Assembly: GCA_000310025.1 (NCBI GenBank)
Contig: FN648707.1
Coordinates: forward strand, 738,325-802,324
Direction: 5' to 3'
Source of the DNA: Ectocarpus siliculosus
Taxonomy: Eukaryota > Sar > Phaeophyceae > Ectocarpales > Ectocarpaceae
DNA: 64,000 nt
Positions within the stretch are counted from its first letter, which is position 1, and every line of letters starts with the position of its first letter. Positions 44,901-58,064 of the stretch are shown here, piece after piece. The notes under the pieces are model-generated. The model was not told the origin of the DNA, made no database searches, and was given only the letters and a program-made list of their open reading frames with translations. Both the position numbers and the translations under genes were made by a program.

Positions 44901-47900
44901 GGGGAACGTGTAAGAACAAGCCCTGACGCTTGGCATGTATGGTAGGTATCCTTTAACAGTACTTGGCTGCTGAAAATCAAAGACTTGAAATGCCTCGTCT
45001 TGGCCCGTGCTACTCTACCGTGCGTCGACACTGCCAGTTGTCAGTTACAGATCGACGCGGGGACTCACGTTCGTGACCTTGGAGCAGTCGAGCACGATAA
45101 AGCTTATCAGCTCGCCTTCCTCGGCCGAGTCCTGCTCCTCCTCCTCCCCCCCTGCAGCCAGCGACGCCGTACCCCCGCTCACGTTCACGGCGCCCCCCGC
45201 CGTTTCGTCCCGCCCCCGGCTGTCTCCAGCACCCAAAACCTTGCCTGCGTCAGTCACCGTCCCCGCCTCCATGGCCGCTACCGCGCCACCGTTAGTCCTC
45301 GGCCCCGCGCCGGCTGCACCGTAGCTCGTGCCTCGCCGGGACAACGGCGACCGACTGCTGCCGCCCCTGAGAGGGGAGCCCTCGGGGCTACGATCTTCCA
45401 AGGCGGTTCTGCCCCTGCTGTTGCCGTTGATGCCGTTTCGGCCGAGAAACGGCACGGGGCTACCAATGCTGCTGTCTGAGATATCATCATCATCATCGTC
45501 GTCGTCGTCCCCTGCGAAGCTCACGGTCTTGGCGGGCTTCGAGAAGACAGCCCTGCCGCCACTGCTGCCGCTCCCACCGAGGTCACTGCCGGCACCCAAA
45601 CGCCCAAGGCTGCCGCTGCTGCTGCTCGTGTTGTTGTTGCTGAGGGTGTTGGCGGCGGTGGTCGTCGAAAGGCTGCCGTGCGAGCTAGGCATGATAGTTC
45701 CAGCTCCGACGATCAACGGAAGACGCTCCTCGTCCCCCCCCAGGCTGCTCGAGCGGGAAGCCGCGGATGCGGCGCGGCTGCGAATACCACCGCTGCGGGT
45801 AGACCCGGGAGACCTGGTGCTGAGGGTAGACCCTGGAGACCTGTGATGACCGCGGCTCCCGGAGCTGGGCGGGGTTACCAAGGCCGGACGATTTTGAGGC
45901 GGTAAGAGAGGGAGGCTGTGTTCAGCGTGACAAGAGGATGCGATATTTTGCTCTCACGTGTGGCATCCAGTTTCTGCCATCCGTGTGCCTCACGAGAGTA
46001 CCTGTTGTACGACAAGGGACAACAAACTATCGGAATGCTTCCGCCGACAGAAAAGAAAAAAGTTGAAAAGGCGCTCAGGTCAAGGACAATCCTGAATGAG
46101 AAGGGTGACACAGTAACCAATCATCGTTGCGATCATGTGCTACAACAGCAAGCCTTGTGGCAATGTGCGGCAGCAACAGCGTTGTGGTACTGTGCTACAA
46201 ACGATAAAGTGCTCTACATTGTACAACAGCAGCGAGCAGCGTCGTAACAACGCACTATGACAGCAAGGTTTTGCTGCCCCTACAAGCCGATCCTTCTCAA
46301 GTGTGGAAAGAAAACACCATCTACCAATAGACGAAAGCACAACATTCAACACATTATAACTCACGCTCGGGCGGTGAAGCACTTCCGGAGGGCCTTGTGC
46401 ACCTTCCCCCACCACCGCTGAAACGCCTCTTTCCGGGTAGACTGAGAGCTACCCCCGTCCGCGCCGCCCGCGGCGGCGGTGGCGACGCCCGGCGTCGCTT
46501 CCTTGCCACGCTTACCGACCGGAGGTGCGGCAAGACCGAGCATCGCCGTGACCTGCGAGGGGCAACAGAAAGGCGAAAACCGGATTCACAGGTGTGAAAA
46601 TAGACATTGACGTGATGGGGGAGGGGGGGGGGGGCTACGCGACAGATACCTCCACGAGAGAGTGCCACACGTATGAGGAGGACCCCAGATGACATGTCTG
46701 GTTTAGCACAGTCGTACCGAGGATGACGACCACCTCTGGTTAATCCTTGTGAAACGTGTTGTAGCCTGGGCGGTCGAAAACTCGCAATATCGCTCCGTCC
46801 CGGCATGGCAGGGAGGCGAGGTCAATGGGCTACCCACTACGCCATGCGTTTGCATGAATCCACCCCGTTCCGATGCAACTTTCCGACCTTCTCTGCTGCC
46901 ACCGTCACCCGTCAGGGTGCTCTTCAGGGGCTTCCCGAGATAAAAGAACCGGAACACAACCACCAAAACAGACAGACTGATTCCACGTCCCCCCACCCTC
47001 ACTCTCCCTTGCCCGCGCATCTTCTACCCCTCCACCGGCATTGCAGGGATGCGATATCTTTGGCCAACCTATGACATGCGTCTACGTGAGAATTGCCCCA
47101 CCCCCGAGGCTAAAACTTCTCCGTCCTCTCGAGGACCCGTGATCAATGGTCTAGCCGTTAACGCATGCAAAACATAAGAGTACGCCCCCCCCCCACGCCC
47201 GAGGCCATACCTCCCGCAGCACTTGCTGGGAAGACCCGAAGAAGAGCTCCCCCCTGAGCTCCACGCACAGGATCTTGTCTCGGTGCACCTGCAGGAGGCG
47301 GCGCTGGGAGGCCGGCCTCATGAAGCGGCCCCGCTTGTGGACCCTCTCGAGAGTGTTCCTGCCACGCATAACAAGTAGTCGGTGAAGAACGCACCCCACG
47401 TAGCCCGAGGCCCGTTCCGTAGTTTGGCTACGCCACAATCGACTATATAGGTTATAGCTTGGGCGTCTTTACCGAGCACCTGCCCTTACAGTCAAGTTTT
47501 TCAATTGACAAGCTTCTCTGCTGAGTAAAAAAACAGAAAAAAAAAACACCACGGTAACATGCATCCACTGGGTAATGCCCTGGACCGCTGTTGACCGCCT
47601 CACTTTCTCTCCGAGGCGTAGCTGATGACGAAGATGGCCGTGGAGAACGCAACTCCGGCGACTAGCCCTTGGTTGAGCCCCACCACCTGGATAGCGACGA
47701 ACTGCCCCAAGCATGAACCCAGAGAAGGGGAAAAGGAAGGGGTAGGTGTCAGGGGTCATGTCGAAGCGATGCCCAAACGCCACAGGCAACAAATGCTATG
47801 CGTATTCAACGGCCACTGCGTCCTATCGGCGTCACCGAGTCGGAAATCGCTAATGTCAAGCATTTTGTGGATTCGGGCCATGACCGGCTAGCGCGCCGAG

Positions 47901-50900
47901 CACTTCCAAAGGAGCACTTGTCCCAACACCAGTAACATCAACTATTGGACCGCGACATCAGCACAAACGTTCATAGTAAGTTCCACATCACGTTTTCATC
48001 AAGGTCAGACCGCGACATCAGCACAAACGTTCATAGTAAGTTCCACATCACGTTTTCATCAAGGTCACGTGCTACAGCGAATCATGTCAATATCAAGTCA
48101 ACACGCATCAACAGCGCCGACGTCATAATCAAGGCGACTATTTCGCTGAAAATATCAAACCGAACACCATCGCGTAGAATCAACCCAAGCACTACCGTAA
48201 AAGCCGTTCAGCCCAAAAACAGAACATGCATGGAACCAATAACCACAACACATACACGGGCACGGCACAAGTACCAAAAACCACGGTGCTTCTGTACCAA
48301 AGACAACGGTACATAGCAAACCTCGCTCACCGTGGCGAGGAGCACGAAGTACTCGTAGGCGAGCAATTTCTCTCGGACCTCCCAGAGCCACTCCACAGAA
48401 AGCTCGACAGCTGCCGTCGTCAATACCACGATCACGCCATACAGTATCATCCGTCGGCATGGTTACCATCGGCATCAAAGAAACAAGGATGTGAGTCAAC
48501 AGCTATGAAAGCAAAAATACAGAATAATCAAGCCACCAATCAGATTGAGGGAAATTATTTCGGGGAGCGAAGCAAGACGATTTTTTGTCGTAGAGATCCT
48601 TCGAATGATGCAATGAGTACTGCATACCCACTACTCCATAAGAACTTCATCGACCAACTGCCTTGCGTGGGGCCGTCCGACCCGCTCAGATATTATTTTC
48701 TCGATGAACAATAACACAAAGCCGCTTAAGGTTTGCATTACGTGAAACCGCGATGACCTTCTTACGCTGTACTTGACAAAGACCCTGGACGTCCAACACT
48801 ACAAGCGGATTATCCTTTCTCCGAGGGAGTCAGAACCGACGAAAAGCAAACACAGCAGTGGGTCGGGAAATCATGATCCTCGAAACAATCGGTCGACGCA
48901 CACACGCAAGACCCCGAAAGACACGTGACAACGATGAATCGATCATTACATCCTCACCGATGAAAGACAGCGTCGCCGCGAAGAAGAGCAGCGGCACGAA
49001 GGCCATAGGGTCGATGGTCACCACGCACATCGCCAGCTCGGATACGGCCACGAACCACCCTATCAGACGCGACTGGCACCCCGTCCTCCTCGTAAACAGT
49101 GTCTGGGAGAAGATGTAGCTGCAGCAAGCGCGCGCGCACGGTGAAAAGGAATGACAAATGGGTCGAGTTGGGGTTGTGAGAGTGTACCCTGCTGGTGAGG
49201 GTGGGAGAGGTTCGTTTACTATCAAGATGGCTGTGGTCGGAGAGGTCTGTCTAGTATCAAGATGGCTGTAGTCAGTGGGTGTGTACTACAAGTACTGAAG
49301 GGGGGGTTCCTCGTCATGTACCGCTTCAAGCAACCCGATGTTACACATTCTCGTACGCGTACAAGCCACAAACGGGTATAGGAATTGCTGGTTTATCACC
49401 AATTTGCAGGCAGCCACTACGAGAGAAGGCACGGGGGTGGGGCATCAGGAACAATGTCACTCGCATTCATAGGCAGACTGAAAGACAAAACGGAGCTGCG
49501 TGCGTCGACAACAAGGTCGAGGGGCAAAACCAACGACGGCACGGACGTAGTCGTAAAGCAGACTCTGAATAACGCAATTCATGTGGAAACAAAAGACAGC
49601 AGCAACAGGAGCAAGAATGACACAAATGAACCCCAAAATGAAAAATGAAGATGATGCACGAGAAAGATTGACACGATCACGCAACTGCCGTCGGCCGGTG
49701 CCTCACCTTCCGGTAAATCCTCCCGTGAGACCGCTGAGGATGTTGGACCATCCCACGGTGTTGAGCTCCTTGTTCGTGTCCAGCGGCTCCCCCATGTCTG
49801 ACAAAAAAAAAAAAACGGCAACGTGTCTCAGCGTGTCGACACTTGATACTTACCAGTCGATGATACATGAAAGACTCGAAGCATCGGGAGACATGTTGGG
49901 AGAAGAGAGCCATATCATGTCCATCAAACATGACCCCAGAATTGACACCAGCAGTATACAGCAGTGCACTCCACGCACTTCCAGACCTCCCCCCCAAGTC
50001 GGCGAGGCATCGGTGCGAGGACCGTGACTCGCCCGTTTGGTTTCTATGTACTGTTTGATACATACATGCGAGGAAACTGTTGGTGTTTATCGCACAACCG
50101 TAGAAAACGACAGGCTGCAGATGGATTTCGATACGATCTAAACCCGCAAGGAGAGGTTGGGGCTTGCTCCTCTGTCCCATTCACGGGGTATCTCCAACGA
50201 CTCTGACGGGGTACATAATATCTCCGATAGTACTGCTGTACCTCTAATGATGCTGATGGGATACATAAATCGGATGGAATTAATGAGCCTCTCTGGTTCG
50301 TCTGGTGCGACTTAATCGGTCAGCTCCCCCGGGTGGTGACACGCAACAGCAACAATCACAGCCGCAACCCGTGCGGCGCGAAGGAGCACGAGAGTAGGCT
50401 CTCACCGATCTCGATGGCAGCCACGTCGAGGCTGGAGCTGAAGGCCACAACGAAAATCATCCCTTTTTCACGCGAGTATGTGGTCGGACAGGGCAGTGGG
50501 CAGCACCAGCGAAAGGGGGAGAGGAGAGAGGGGTGAAGCGACGATGAATGAGTGTCGTTACCGTGGGCGGTTGCGTCAATCTATGGTTAATACTTTGAAA
50601 ATGTGTTACCAAGACTCTCGTTGTTTGTACTCCCACCTGCGAGCCTTTTATCGCGGTGGTTGAACCTCAAAATGATCGTACTTTTTTTTTCAGTTGAGGT
50701 ACCAATCTTCCTCATGAGTCCACCGCCTGAGCAGCTCCGCGGCTCGACAAGTATTCTACCCCAATCGTCTGGGAAAACGAGTGAGCAAGCGTCCTTGGAT
50801 AAACCGTGGCCTTCATTATTTCCTACTCCACCCGCGTCCTACTCTTGTCTAAACTGACGCTATCCAAGGGTCAATGGACCCGTGATCTTTTCAAACAACC

Positions 50901-53900
50901 GTTCTCTCCACCCCCGCCATTCCGGACGAGTTGATATTTCGTACTTCGTGAGTTTTTACCCATTCAGACGGGCATCAGTCCAAACCTCGTCTCGATCAAG
51001 TCGGCCAATTTGGCCTCTCACCTATCCATACGGGCATGAGGCCGGGAAGGACTGTCCAGTGAACGCGGTCGAACCGAAAGAGGCTGAAGGACCATGACAG
51101 CTCGGCGGGTTGAGTGATCGCCCCAATCAAACCCACATCTCTCGCGTTCTGCAAGTTTTCGTCGGCCGGTCGTTCGGGCACAGGTTAGGCATAGGGACAA
51201 GGGTAACCGGTAGAGTACGTAGAAAAAGGCCTACTGTACCACCCACTGGCGATCTACATGAACACTAGCTTGTTGAAAAACTACACACTCCCTGCTATCG
51301 CAAATCGGCCGCCGGCATCACGAGCCGTCAAGGGCATGGTGGCTGGGGTCATGCCGCAGCAAAACACCCGTAACCCTCCCGGATAAAAACTCAACCGACC
51401 GCTCCGAGAACCGAGTACTATTTAGTGGGTGGCAAAAACTGTCTGCAAGGGGCTATGTAGTACGTAAATAAACGCCGGCCACCTTGATTAACTCCACCAC
51501 CACCTCATGACCAAAACCGCATGTGAAATGCCCCAAACGGAAAACTTGCGGAGAAACTGCTGCCGATACGTGCACGCCAACACGCCGTGGCCACACGCAA
51601 CAGTGTTTTGGGTAGATACGAGCTTTTGTCGTGCGGGCAGGCTGTGATATCTCCAACCAACCTGCATGCTCTCTCCCGAGAGGGCTAGCGCGATGTAGAA
51701 TACGGCTGGCACGGCAAGCATGGTAAGAGGGAGCACGGCGAAGTGTTGGTACCGCCGGCTGACCCAGCTCCACAGCACGCCGATCACCAGGCACGGCAAG
51801 CACAGGAGGAGATCCCTTTAGGTTTCAAGCGTGGTTAGCAGAGAGACACGAAGCAAAAAAACCGGCAAGCAGGAGCATCAGCAAAACACACACACACAAT
51901 CAGTGGCAACTGGGAACGGAGAGACAAACGACTTGCAGCAGCAATACCGGCAGCAAATAAACTTAAGACGACACAGACGTTTGAAGCCTCAGTCCACGGG
52001 CGAGCGCGACAGGTGCTGTTAGACAGTTCGATGTTGGTAGTCAGAACCTCCTTTCGGCAACAGCTCTCGCTTCGAGGCGTGGCGATATTCAACAGAAGGC
52101 CACAGCCAAGCTCCACACACTTTGAGGGCCTGGAAATATAAAGTTCACGGCTCCGCACTGTGTCTGTCGCCACAAGCACCCATGGACAGCAGTGAGGAGA
52201 CTTTCCCGCAAGTTCAACGTTAGCAAGCAACCACCGATCCGTTTAGATTCCCGTCCATCTCATCGTCGTGCGCCCTCGTGCAAGCCGGCTTAAGCTCCGC
52301 CAGCGTACTTGCTGCTATCGCTCACGCTACTGTGGGCGCATGCGGTAGCCACGCACCTGCTGTTGAACAGCATCCCCCAAGTGTTCAGCCCGCGGATATC
52401 CTTTCCCGTTGACAGCCCCAGCGAGGCCTCTAGACAGAAAAGGCCGATGAACGCGAGGTACCCCCCAACCTGCCAGAAAAAAAAACAAAAAAAGGCTATC
52501 AGTGATATAAATAGTGTGAAACCGCCAATGATGCACGCCTCCTCCGTTGAAGACATCGACGACATAGGCGCACCGCAAAAAAAGAAAAAAACACACGTCA
52601 CGGATAGCACAATGGGAGAGCGGTAAACAAACAACTTCGCATCATAGGTAGGACCACAGAAAGTATCATTGATAGCATCATGGAGAGCGGGGGCGCTACC
52701 AACTCCGCTATCGATCACCACACCGAGCCGTACACGTTTAGATTGAAAAATGACAAGACGGACCATCGTGTACGCATCCATCTGAATGCGTGAAACCTCA
52801 CACATTAATCGCAGGCTTCCGGTGAAGCCTCTCGTGGCCGAAGAACGGAATCACTTCTCATGGGCAGTCCGCCACCACGGCACCCACAAAACCAAACACA
52901 TACAGCCACCGACGGCAAACTTACCGTCCCCTAACACCCATGGCACGCAAACATTAGTACACCCCCCCCCCTTGCTCGTTATCTTAAGCAGCGTGTCACC
53001 ATATGAACCGGCAAAAACAAAGACGAACAACAACAGCCAACCTACACCCATACCTCAACGGTCTAACAACGCAAAACATGACAACGCCCCCGCCTCACTG
53101 ACCACGGGCATGGGCAGGTAGGCCACGAATCTCGCGAGCTTGAGCTTGCCAATGACGACCAGAGCGACGCCCATGGACGCGGTGGCGAAGGCTGTAGCCG
53201 CCAGAGCCGTCGCCACGGCCTCCTCAGCGGTGCCTCCCGCGAGCAACACCTTGACCGCAACATCCGTCGTCATCCGAGACAAGAAAATCAGGCCCGCGTC
53301 CTGCACAACGGGGGAGCAAAACAAGAAACAAAAAGGCGGTCTTCTTTCGTGAGAGAGCGACATCGCGGGGTTGCTGGGTACGCAGAGAGGCTATGGTGGT
53401 CAGGTGAGACACAAAAGCGCACAGAATTGAGGAGATGTTTCGCGGAGAGCGCCGGGAACACGTTCATCCAGCCTCATGTCCTCGGGCTGGATGGCGCGCC
53501 TCGAAAGCCCCTGAGACATGTCGCATAGCCGCGGGTGACGCGTACACATGACGCGTGAAGCTCGTACTATCGTGGCGTCGAGGGCCCGAAAGGATCTGCA
53601 CAGAAAGATGGGAAAAAATGTGGCGGCGGCACGTCACTGCTTATCACGTTGCACAACACGTCACACCTGAACCTGCCCGATCGCGAAGGGTAGCGTGCTG
53701 ACAAGGGAAAATACCGCCTGATGAACCATGCTGAGGGGCACCGTGAGATGGAGAGCGGCACGGCGCAGGCACGGGTGAGTAGCAAGGACCACAGGCACAG
53801 GCGATGGGGGCGGGTCACCGTCGTCAGCCACACACACGAAACCTTCATCAACGACAGCCGTAGCGCCAGCGAAAGCAGACGAGGCAAGGAAAACACAATA

Positions 53901-55684
53901 TCTCTCTACGTGTCTTGTTATCTCGTTGCCGTCGGAAAGTGAAGCAAGCTGGGCCTCCGGAGAGCGCTGGGACACGCTCTGCATCTTTCTCGCCGCGAAC
54001 GTCCCTCAAAGGGGTTGTAGGCAGAGGCTCTGCTTACTTCTCGCCAGGCGGGAGGCATTCCCAACACTAATGCATACGTGCATACGGCTCCGATTCCATT
54101 TCCAATTACATGGTCTGCAGAAATACCGCAAACACCCATGGATGTCGCCTCGTTACTTGTACTGTATCCTCCTTGCTGCCGTGATTCGCGCGCGTGTACC
54201 TTCGCGATTGTGGGCACACATGTAAACTGTGGAGCATTCGTCTTCTATGAGCCAGTTCTCGAGGAGGAGCCAAAGCCAAAACATCAACTCGTCACGTATG
54301 CGTTACGCCCGTAGCCCCGCTTCGCATCCAAGGCTTCAACCAAAGATCTAGGTCCAGATGTCCGTTCAGCACACACCTGCTGAAGAGCACGAGCTTGGCG
54401 AGGGCTGGCATGTAGGGCGCGAAGACCGGGTGGCTGTTGCACGTCCACGGTTACGATACGTGTGACACGTACGCATGACATAGCATCAATGCCCAACACC
54501 CGGTTACAAGAGGCGAACGACGGCACGAGAGGGGACAGCGGTTTTGTTAAGGAAGGATCGATCCGTTCACCAGGCGTATCCAGACTTATCACTTGTCGTT
54601 CTTTCGTAGTCGATACTCGAAGCAGTTTCACACTTGAGACTCTGGCCGTGTGCGTACAAATGATATCGCATGTCGCAGAATGATAATCACATTCGCCTCT
54701 CGAACAACTTGACATGACTATCTCAAACCCTTAAGAACATGAACGGTCAAGGCGAAACAGAATAACAATAATATAACATTGCTTGAACATAACTGTACGC
54801 CAACAAAAACAAAGAACAAAATCAACATTGCTGCCCTCCCCACACCCCTCGTATCCATACACCAGCAATAGGTTTCATGAGAAACACATGAGCCCAACCG
54901 GAACGTGTTTTTGCCAATACGACCAAAGCCCACGAACCAATTGGTTCCAAGTTGCGGCACGCCAAAAATGTTTTGGTGAAAATGTTAGGCTACTCCACGA
55001 ACCTTTTTGATGCCGACAAGCTATTCTCGGATTGTATGATGATGTAACCGCCACATCGTCAACGGGACGTGCACAAGCAGGAACTCTGAACGGTAAATAT
55101 TGGACCAACTGTTCAGATAATAAGTGCGTGGAACACATGTTGTTTTCCCCACGGTTTCACTCTCAATAGCACGACGGCTCACTTAGTTTGGGTGTTTGGT
55201 GCAGCCAACCCAACCCTTAACCTACCCGGCTACCCGAAACGGTCGCACAATCATGGAGCCACACACACGGGCAATCCAACAGGCCAAAAAAAGATCCACA
55301 AACACACACGCGCGTGGAAATGGATCCACAAGCAAGGTGCAATCCAACGCGTGGAGATGCATCCACACACGCGGCCAATCCAACACGTGAAAGCACAACC
55401 ACTGCCATCCAACGCGTGTGAAAACCTTCTTCCCCATTTTGAGCATGATGTCGCTACTGCAGGTAGGAGCTCACCGGAAAATGATGGCCGCGTATCCGTA
55501 GAGGATAGGCACCGCCATCATCGTGTTAACGCCTCCGTAGGTCAGGATTTTGAGGGCCGCCTCCTTACCCCCTCCTTCCGCGGCCCTGCGGGGAGCATCG
55601 CCGCCGTCCTTGTTGTTGACCTCTGCCAGCGCTCCGTTTCGCGAGTCAGGAGCAGCATCGGGGGCGGTCGTCGCAGGGATCCCC
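38994..55684 (-). CDS. SulP/SLC26-family transporter with STAS and cNMP-binding-like domain (5' end not found)
   Basis: Twenty-two exons on the minus strand: 55684-55475, 54433-54377, 53730-53667, 53300-53103, 52469-52357, 51815-51662, 51148-51022, 50462-50406, 49797-49707, 49118-48958, 48410-48331, 47701-47604, 47358-47211, 46552-46365, 45864-45069, 44494-44382, 43671-43507, 42998-42915, 42023-41933, 41260-41159, 40349-40225 and 39084-38994. All phases agree over 1,104 codons, ending TAG. The membrane part shows SulP signatures (LPFAIGQVQDAGLIFLSRM, VVIGKLKLARFVAYLPMP, VGGYLAFIGLFCLEASLGLS, VVAFSSSLDVAAIEI). A STAS domain follows (KILCVELRGELFFGSSQQVL, then FIVLDCSKVTNIDASAARTC), split by a 300-residue Ser/Gly-rich insert. 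It ends in a cyclic-nucleotide-binding-like domain (AGELIFSPGDEADSFYVVTDG). The architecture matches yeast Ygr125w/Vsb1, linked to vacuolar basic amino acid uptake. The substrate here is unknown. The start codon lies in unrecovered exon(s) upstream; an alternative first acceptor is 55797. Confidence 0.88.
39995..40180. mobile_element. Degraded relative of the 61.1-kb TIR element
   Basis: Contains GTTTAACGGCATGTCCTGAA and GTTTAGCGGCGACGCCCTGA on one side and CCGCTGAACCGGGACC on the other. These resemble the GTTTAGCGACATGCCCTA blocks and CCCGGTTTAGC ends of the element at 61115-61312. It lies in the last part of the SulP gene, in the intron after exon 40349-40225. No target duplication is clear; the (GGTAC)n run at its left may be part of the end. 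Confidence 0.4.
45069..45864 (-). other. Ser/Gly-rich insertion exon within the STAS domain
   Basis: This exon of 265 codons of the SulP gene encodes low-complexity sequence (SGSRGHHRSPGSTLSTRSPG, an eight- or nine-residue Asp run, SRGRTALEDRSPEGSPLRGG) and only regains STAS similarity at its end (GELISFIVLDCSKVTN). Together with the preceding exon (46552-46365, Ala/Gly-rich) it separates two STAS strands by about 300 residues. Many SP and RSP motifs make it a likely phosphorylated, disordered loop. Confidence 0.75.
47948..48067. repeat. 60-bp tandem duplication, two perfect units
   Basis: The unit GACCGCGACATCAGCACAAA... is repeated exactly (47948-48007 and 48008-48067) in an intron of the SulP gene. 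Perfect identity points to a recent duplication or an assembly artefact. Confidence 0.95.
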
Positions 55685-55809
55685 CTGTCGGCAGAGTGTG
55701 GCGACAAACAACTCTCTATTGGCGATGAGAAAGGAGCGATGCCGACGGCGCGAAGGAACGGGGCCGAACCGGGACAAAAATAAGAAATTGTTTGATGCTG
55801 CACCCGCAG

Positions 55810-55876
55810 AGGAAGAGAGAGCGTGAGAGAGACAGAGAGACAGAGAGACAGAGAGAACGAGAGAGAGAAAGAAAGC
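55810..55876. repeat. GA-rich tract (pyrimidine tract on the minus strand)
   Basis: GAGAGA/CAGAGA units. On the coding strand of the SulP gene this is a long CT tract ending near a possible acceptor (GGGTGCAG, exon start 55797), upstream of the first recovered transporter exon. Confidence 0.7.
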
Positions 55877-57018
55877 GATACCATGGCCTTTTTTAACAGC
55901 GTTCTTCGTTATTAGCCGCACTGAGACTGACGTATCTAATAGGCAATCGTGCGTGGTGTAAAGCGTCCATTACCGTTGTGTCGCTGTCCTTGAGATATGA
56001 GTGCGTCGTATGGGGTCAGTTGATAGTTTATGTGAGCGAATATGCGTGATCGGAGTTTCGTCGTTTTCTCGTCCACTCCGTCATGAATTTGGGGGGTGAT
56101 ATCGTCTCATTTGCAGTTTGGGGGAATTGCAATTGATAATCGACTTCTGGATCCATGCACTTTTGCATTGTTCACACGGTTTTGTTATTGCCCGATTTTG
56201 TCTATCGGTTCCTCTTTTTGCGCGGTCGATGCGAGAAATAAGGAGACACAACATCCAAGTCATTTCACTACAAATGGTTGAGTGGGGTCTCTTCCTCCCC
56301 TCCCTCGGTCTGTCGGTCTCTCCACCCCCCTCTCTGCATCCTCTGCGCCTCTCCACTTCTCTCCATTCTACGGATGGCAGTGAACCATAGGTGACCAACC
56401 TTTAGCACCCTCCAACGGGCAGTTATGGGTTGCCCATGCGTTACTCTGGACGCCACCACGTCCTCAATAGAAATGCTCAATAATGCCTTCGCCGGCAATA
56501 ACGTGTGTCTCGGAGGGTGAATCGCTTGGTCTGACTACCAGTTTAGCGGGAAAGCTTCATTGTAAAGACTCTATAATAGGCAGAATTGTAATTGTTGGAG
56601 TCCGGTTTCCAGCCGGTCCTCACTTTCGCTGCGTAGGACGTCAACACATGCCCTTCGAAATTAGTGTCGAACGAGACTCGACTCCGTGCGTCCGCGAGAA
56701 CCACGCGCCTGGAAAATATTTTTGCACCGGATTTTCCGGGAATTTCCGGGAAAAAAACTGGCTAAAACCTCATCGTAGCCCGTTGGATTGCGGCATCACG
56801 TGGGTTGGTCGAGGAAAGTTTTGCCGAGTTCAACGATGTTCTGGCCTCTCTCAGTGTCGGCGCTCGCAGGTAAACGGTGTTCAAGCCTGGTACGTGCCGT
56901 CATTGGAGGCATGGACGTCGATGACATGTTGCCCAGAGAACTTGGTGTGGTTTCAAGAGGAGGTCACAACAGGCGTCTGAAATCTTTTAGCGAACCGAAC
57001 CTCAGCTGTTTCTCACTA

Positions 57019-57218
57019 CAGTAGAGGTGCCGGTGAATAGTACCGGTTGCCGGTATAGTGCCGCTTGAATAGTACCGGTTGGTTGCCGGTAGTGCCGGTG
57101 TTTTCGGCTCGCACACACTGGAAACCAAGTCGTTCTGCACTTTGAATAGTGCCGGTGTCCGGTTTGGTGCCGGCGAAATTTCGGGGTACACCCCGGCACT
57201 AAACAGGGACCTCTACTG
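57019..57218. mobile_element. MITE, 200 bp, TA target, CAGTAGAGGT ends
   Basis: Left end CAGTAGAGGTGCCGG (57019 on) and right end ...ACCTCTACTG (to 57218) are inverted repeats, flanked on both sides by TA (57017-57018, 57219-57220). TA plus CAGT ends fits a pogo/Tigger-like (Tc1/mariner superfamily) MITE. The interior is made of short repeats around GAATAGTACCGGTTGCCGGT. No coding capacity. Confidence 0.78.
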
Positions 57219-57743
57219 TATTTTGTCAGAACTACAGCTTGGTGGCGATATATCGTATGCATACAGCAGTTATTTGTGTTACAGTGAAGAAAATGTGCTC
57301 TCTGTCAGTACTCAGTCATCGGCCGCAATCTCCTGAACTGCGGGTTACAGCACTAGCTGATGCCACTAACTCCTTCCGTTCAGGGGTTGACGGTTCGTGG
57401 CGGTGAGCACGGCTGTGACAAGTGTTGGATTCCGCTCGGTTCCGGCGCAGATGTCGGGCTGTATAGAGAGGCTGCTGCGACCTTCGATATTAAAGATCCA
57501 GTGGCAAACCAGTACCAGCACACGCACGACGTCTTTTCATGGTATCCTGTCCTCTACTGATGACGACAGTAGAATGCACCACTTATATAACTCTGACGGG
57601 AACGTTGTTTTCTTCTTTTGTGTTCTTGGATTTCAGCATAAAAAAGAGCCAGCGCAAACCTGACTGCTGTGCTTGGTTCTTTATCGCGGGGGCTAACTGG
57701 GTATCATTATATAGCTCATCTTCCGAGCTACAGAGGTGCATTG

Positions 57744-58064
57744 TATGGATAGGAATGGCAAACGACAGATTTCTGGATGGTGTTTGAATTTGAGGAACTG
57801 ATGGCACATGCAGCGTATATGTAGTATCAACTTTTACACTCTTGAACCAAAAGGCCGAAACATACACGTATGCATAGGTGGCTGCCAGTTTGCGGTAGGT
57901 ATTGAGAGGCGTTCCAAGTGTTGCAGAGATTCAACTTGCCAGAATTCTGTAGGACATGGAAAACGACAGAATTCTGGAGGGCGGTTGAAATAAAGCCAAT
58001 GATTGCACATGCAGCGTTCAGTATCAACTACGAAGTACGCTCTTGTATGCATACGGCCAACTCA
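57744..58064. repeat. Diverged tandem duplication, period about 205 bp
   Basis: GGCAAACGACAGATTTCTGG...GCACATGCAGCG...AGTATCAAC (from about 57,757) recurs as GGAAAACGACAGAATTCTGG...GCACATGCAGCG...AGTATCAAC (from about 57,958). Both copies are followed by CTCTTG(T/A)A and (T)ATGCAT(A). Non-coding. Confidence 0.65.
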
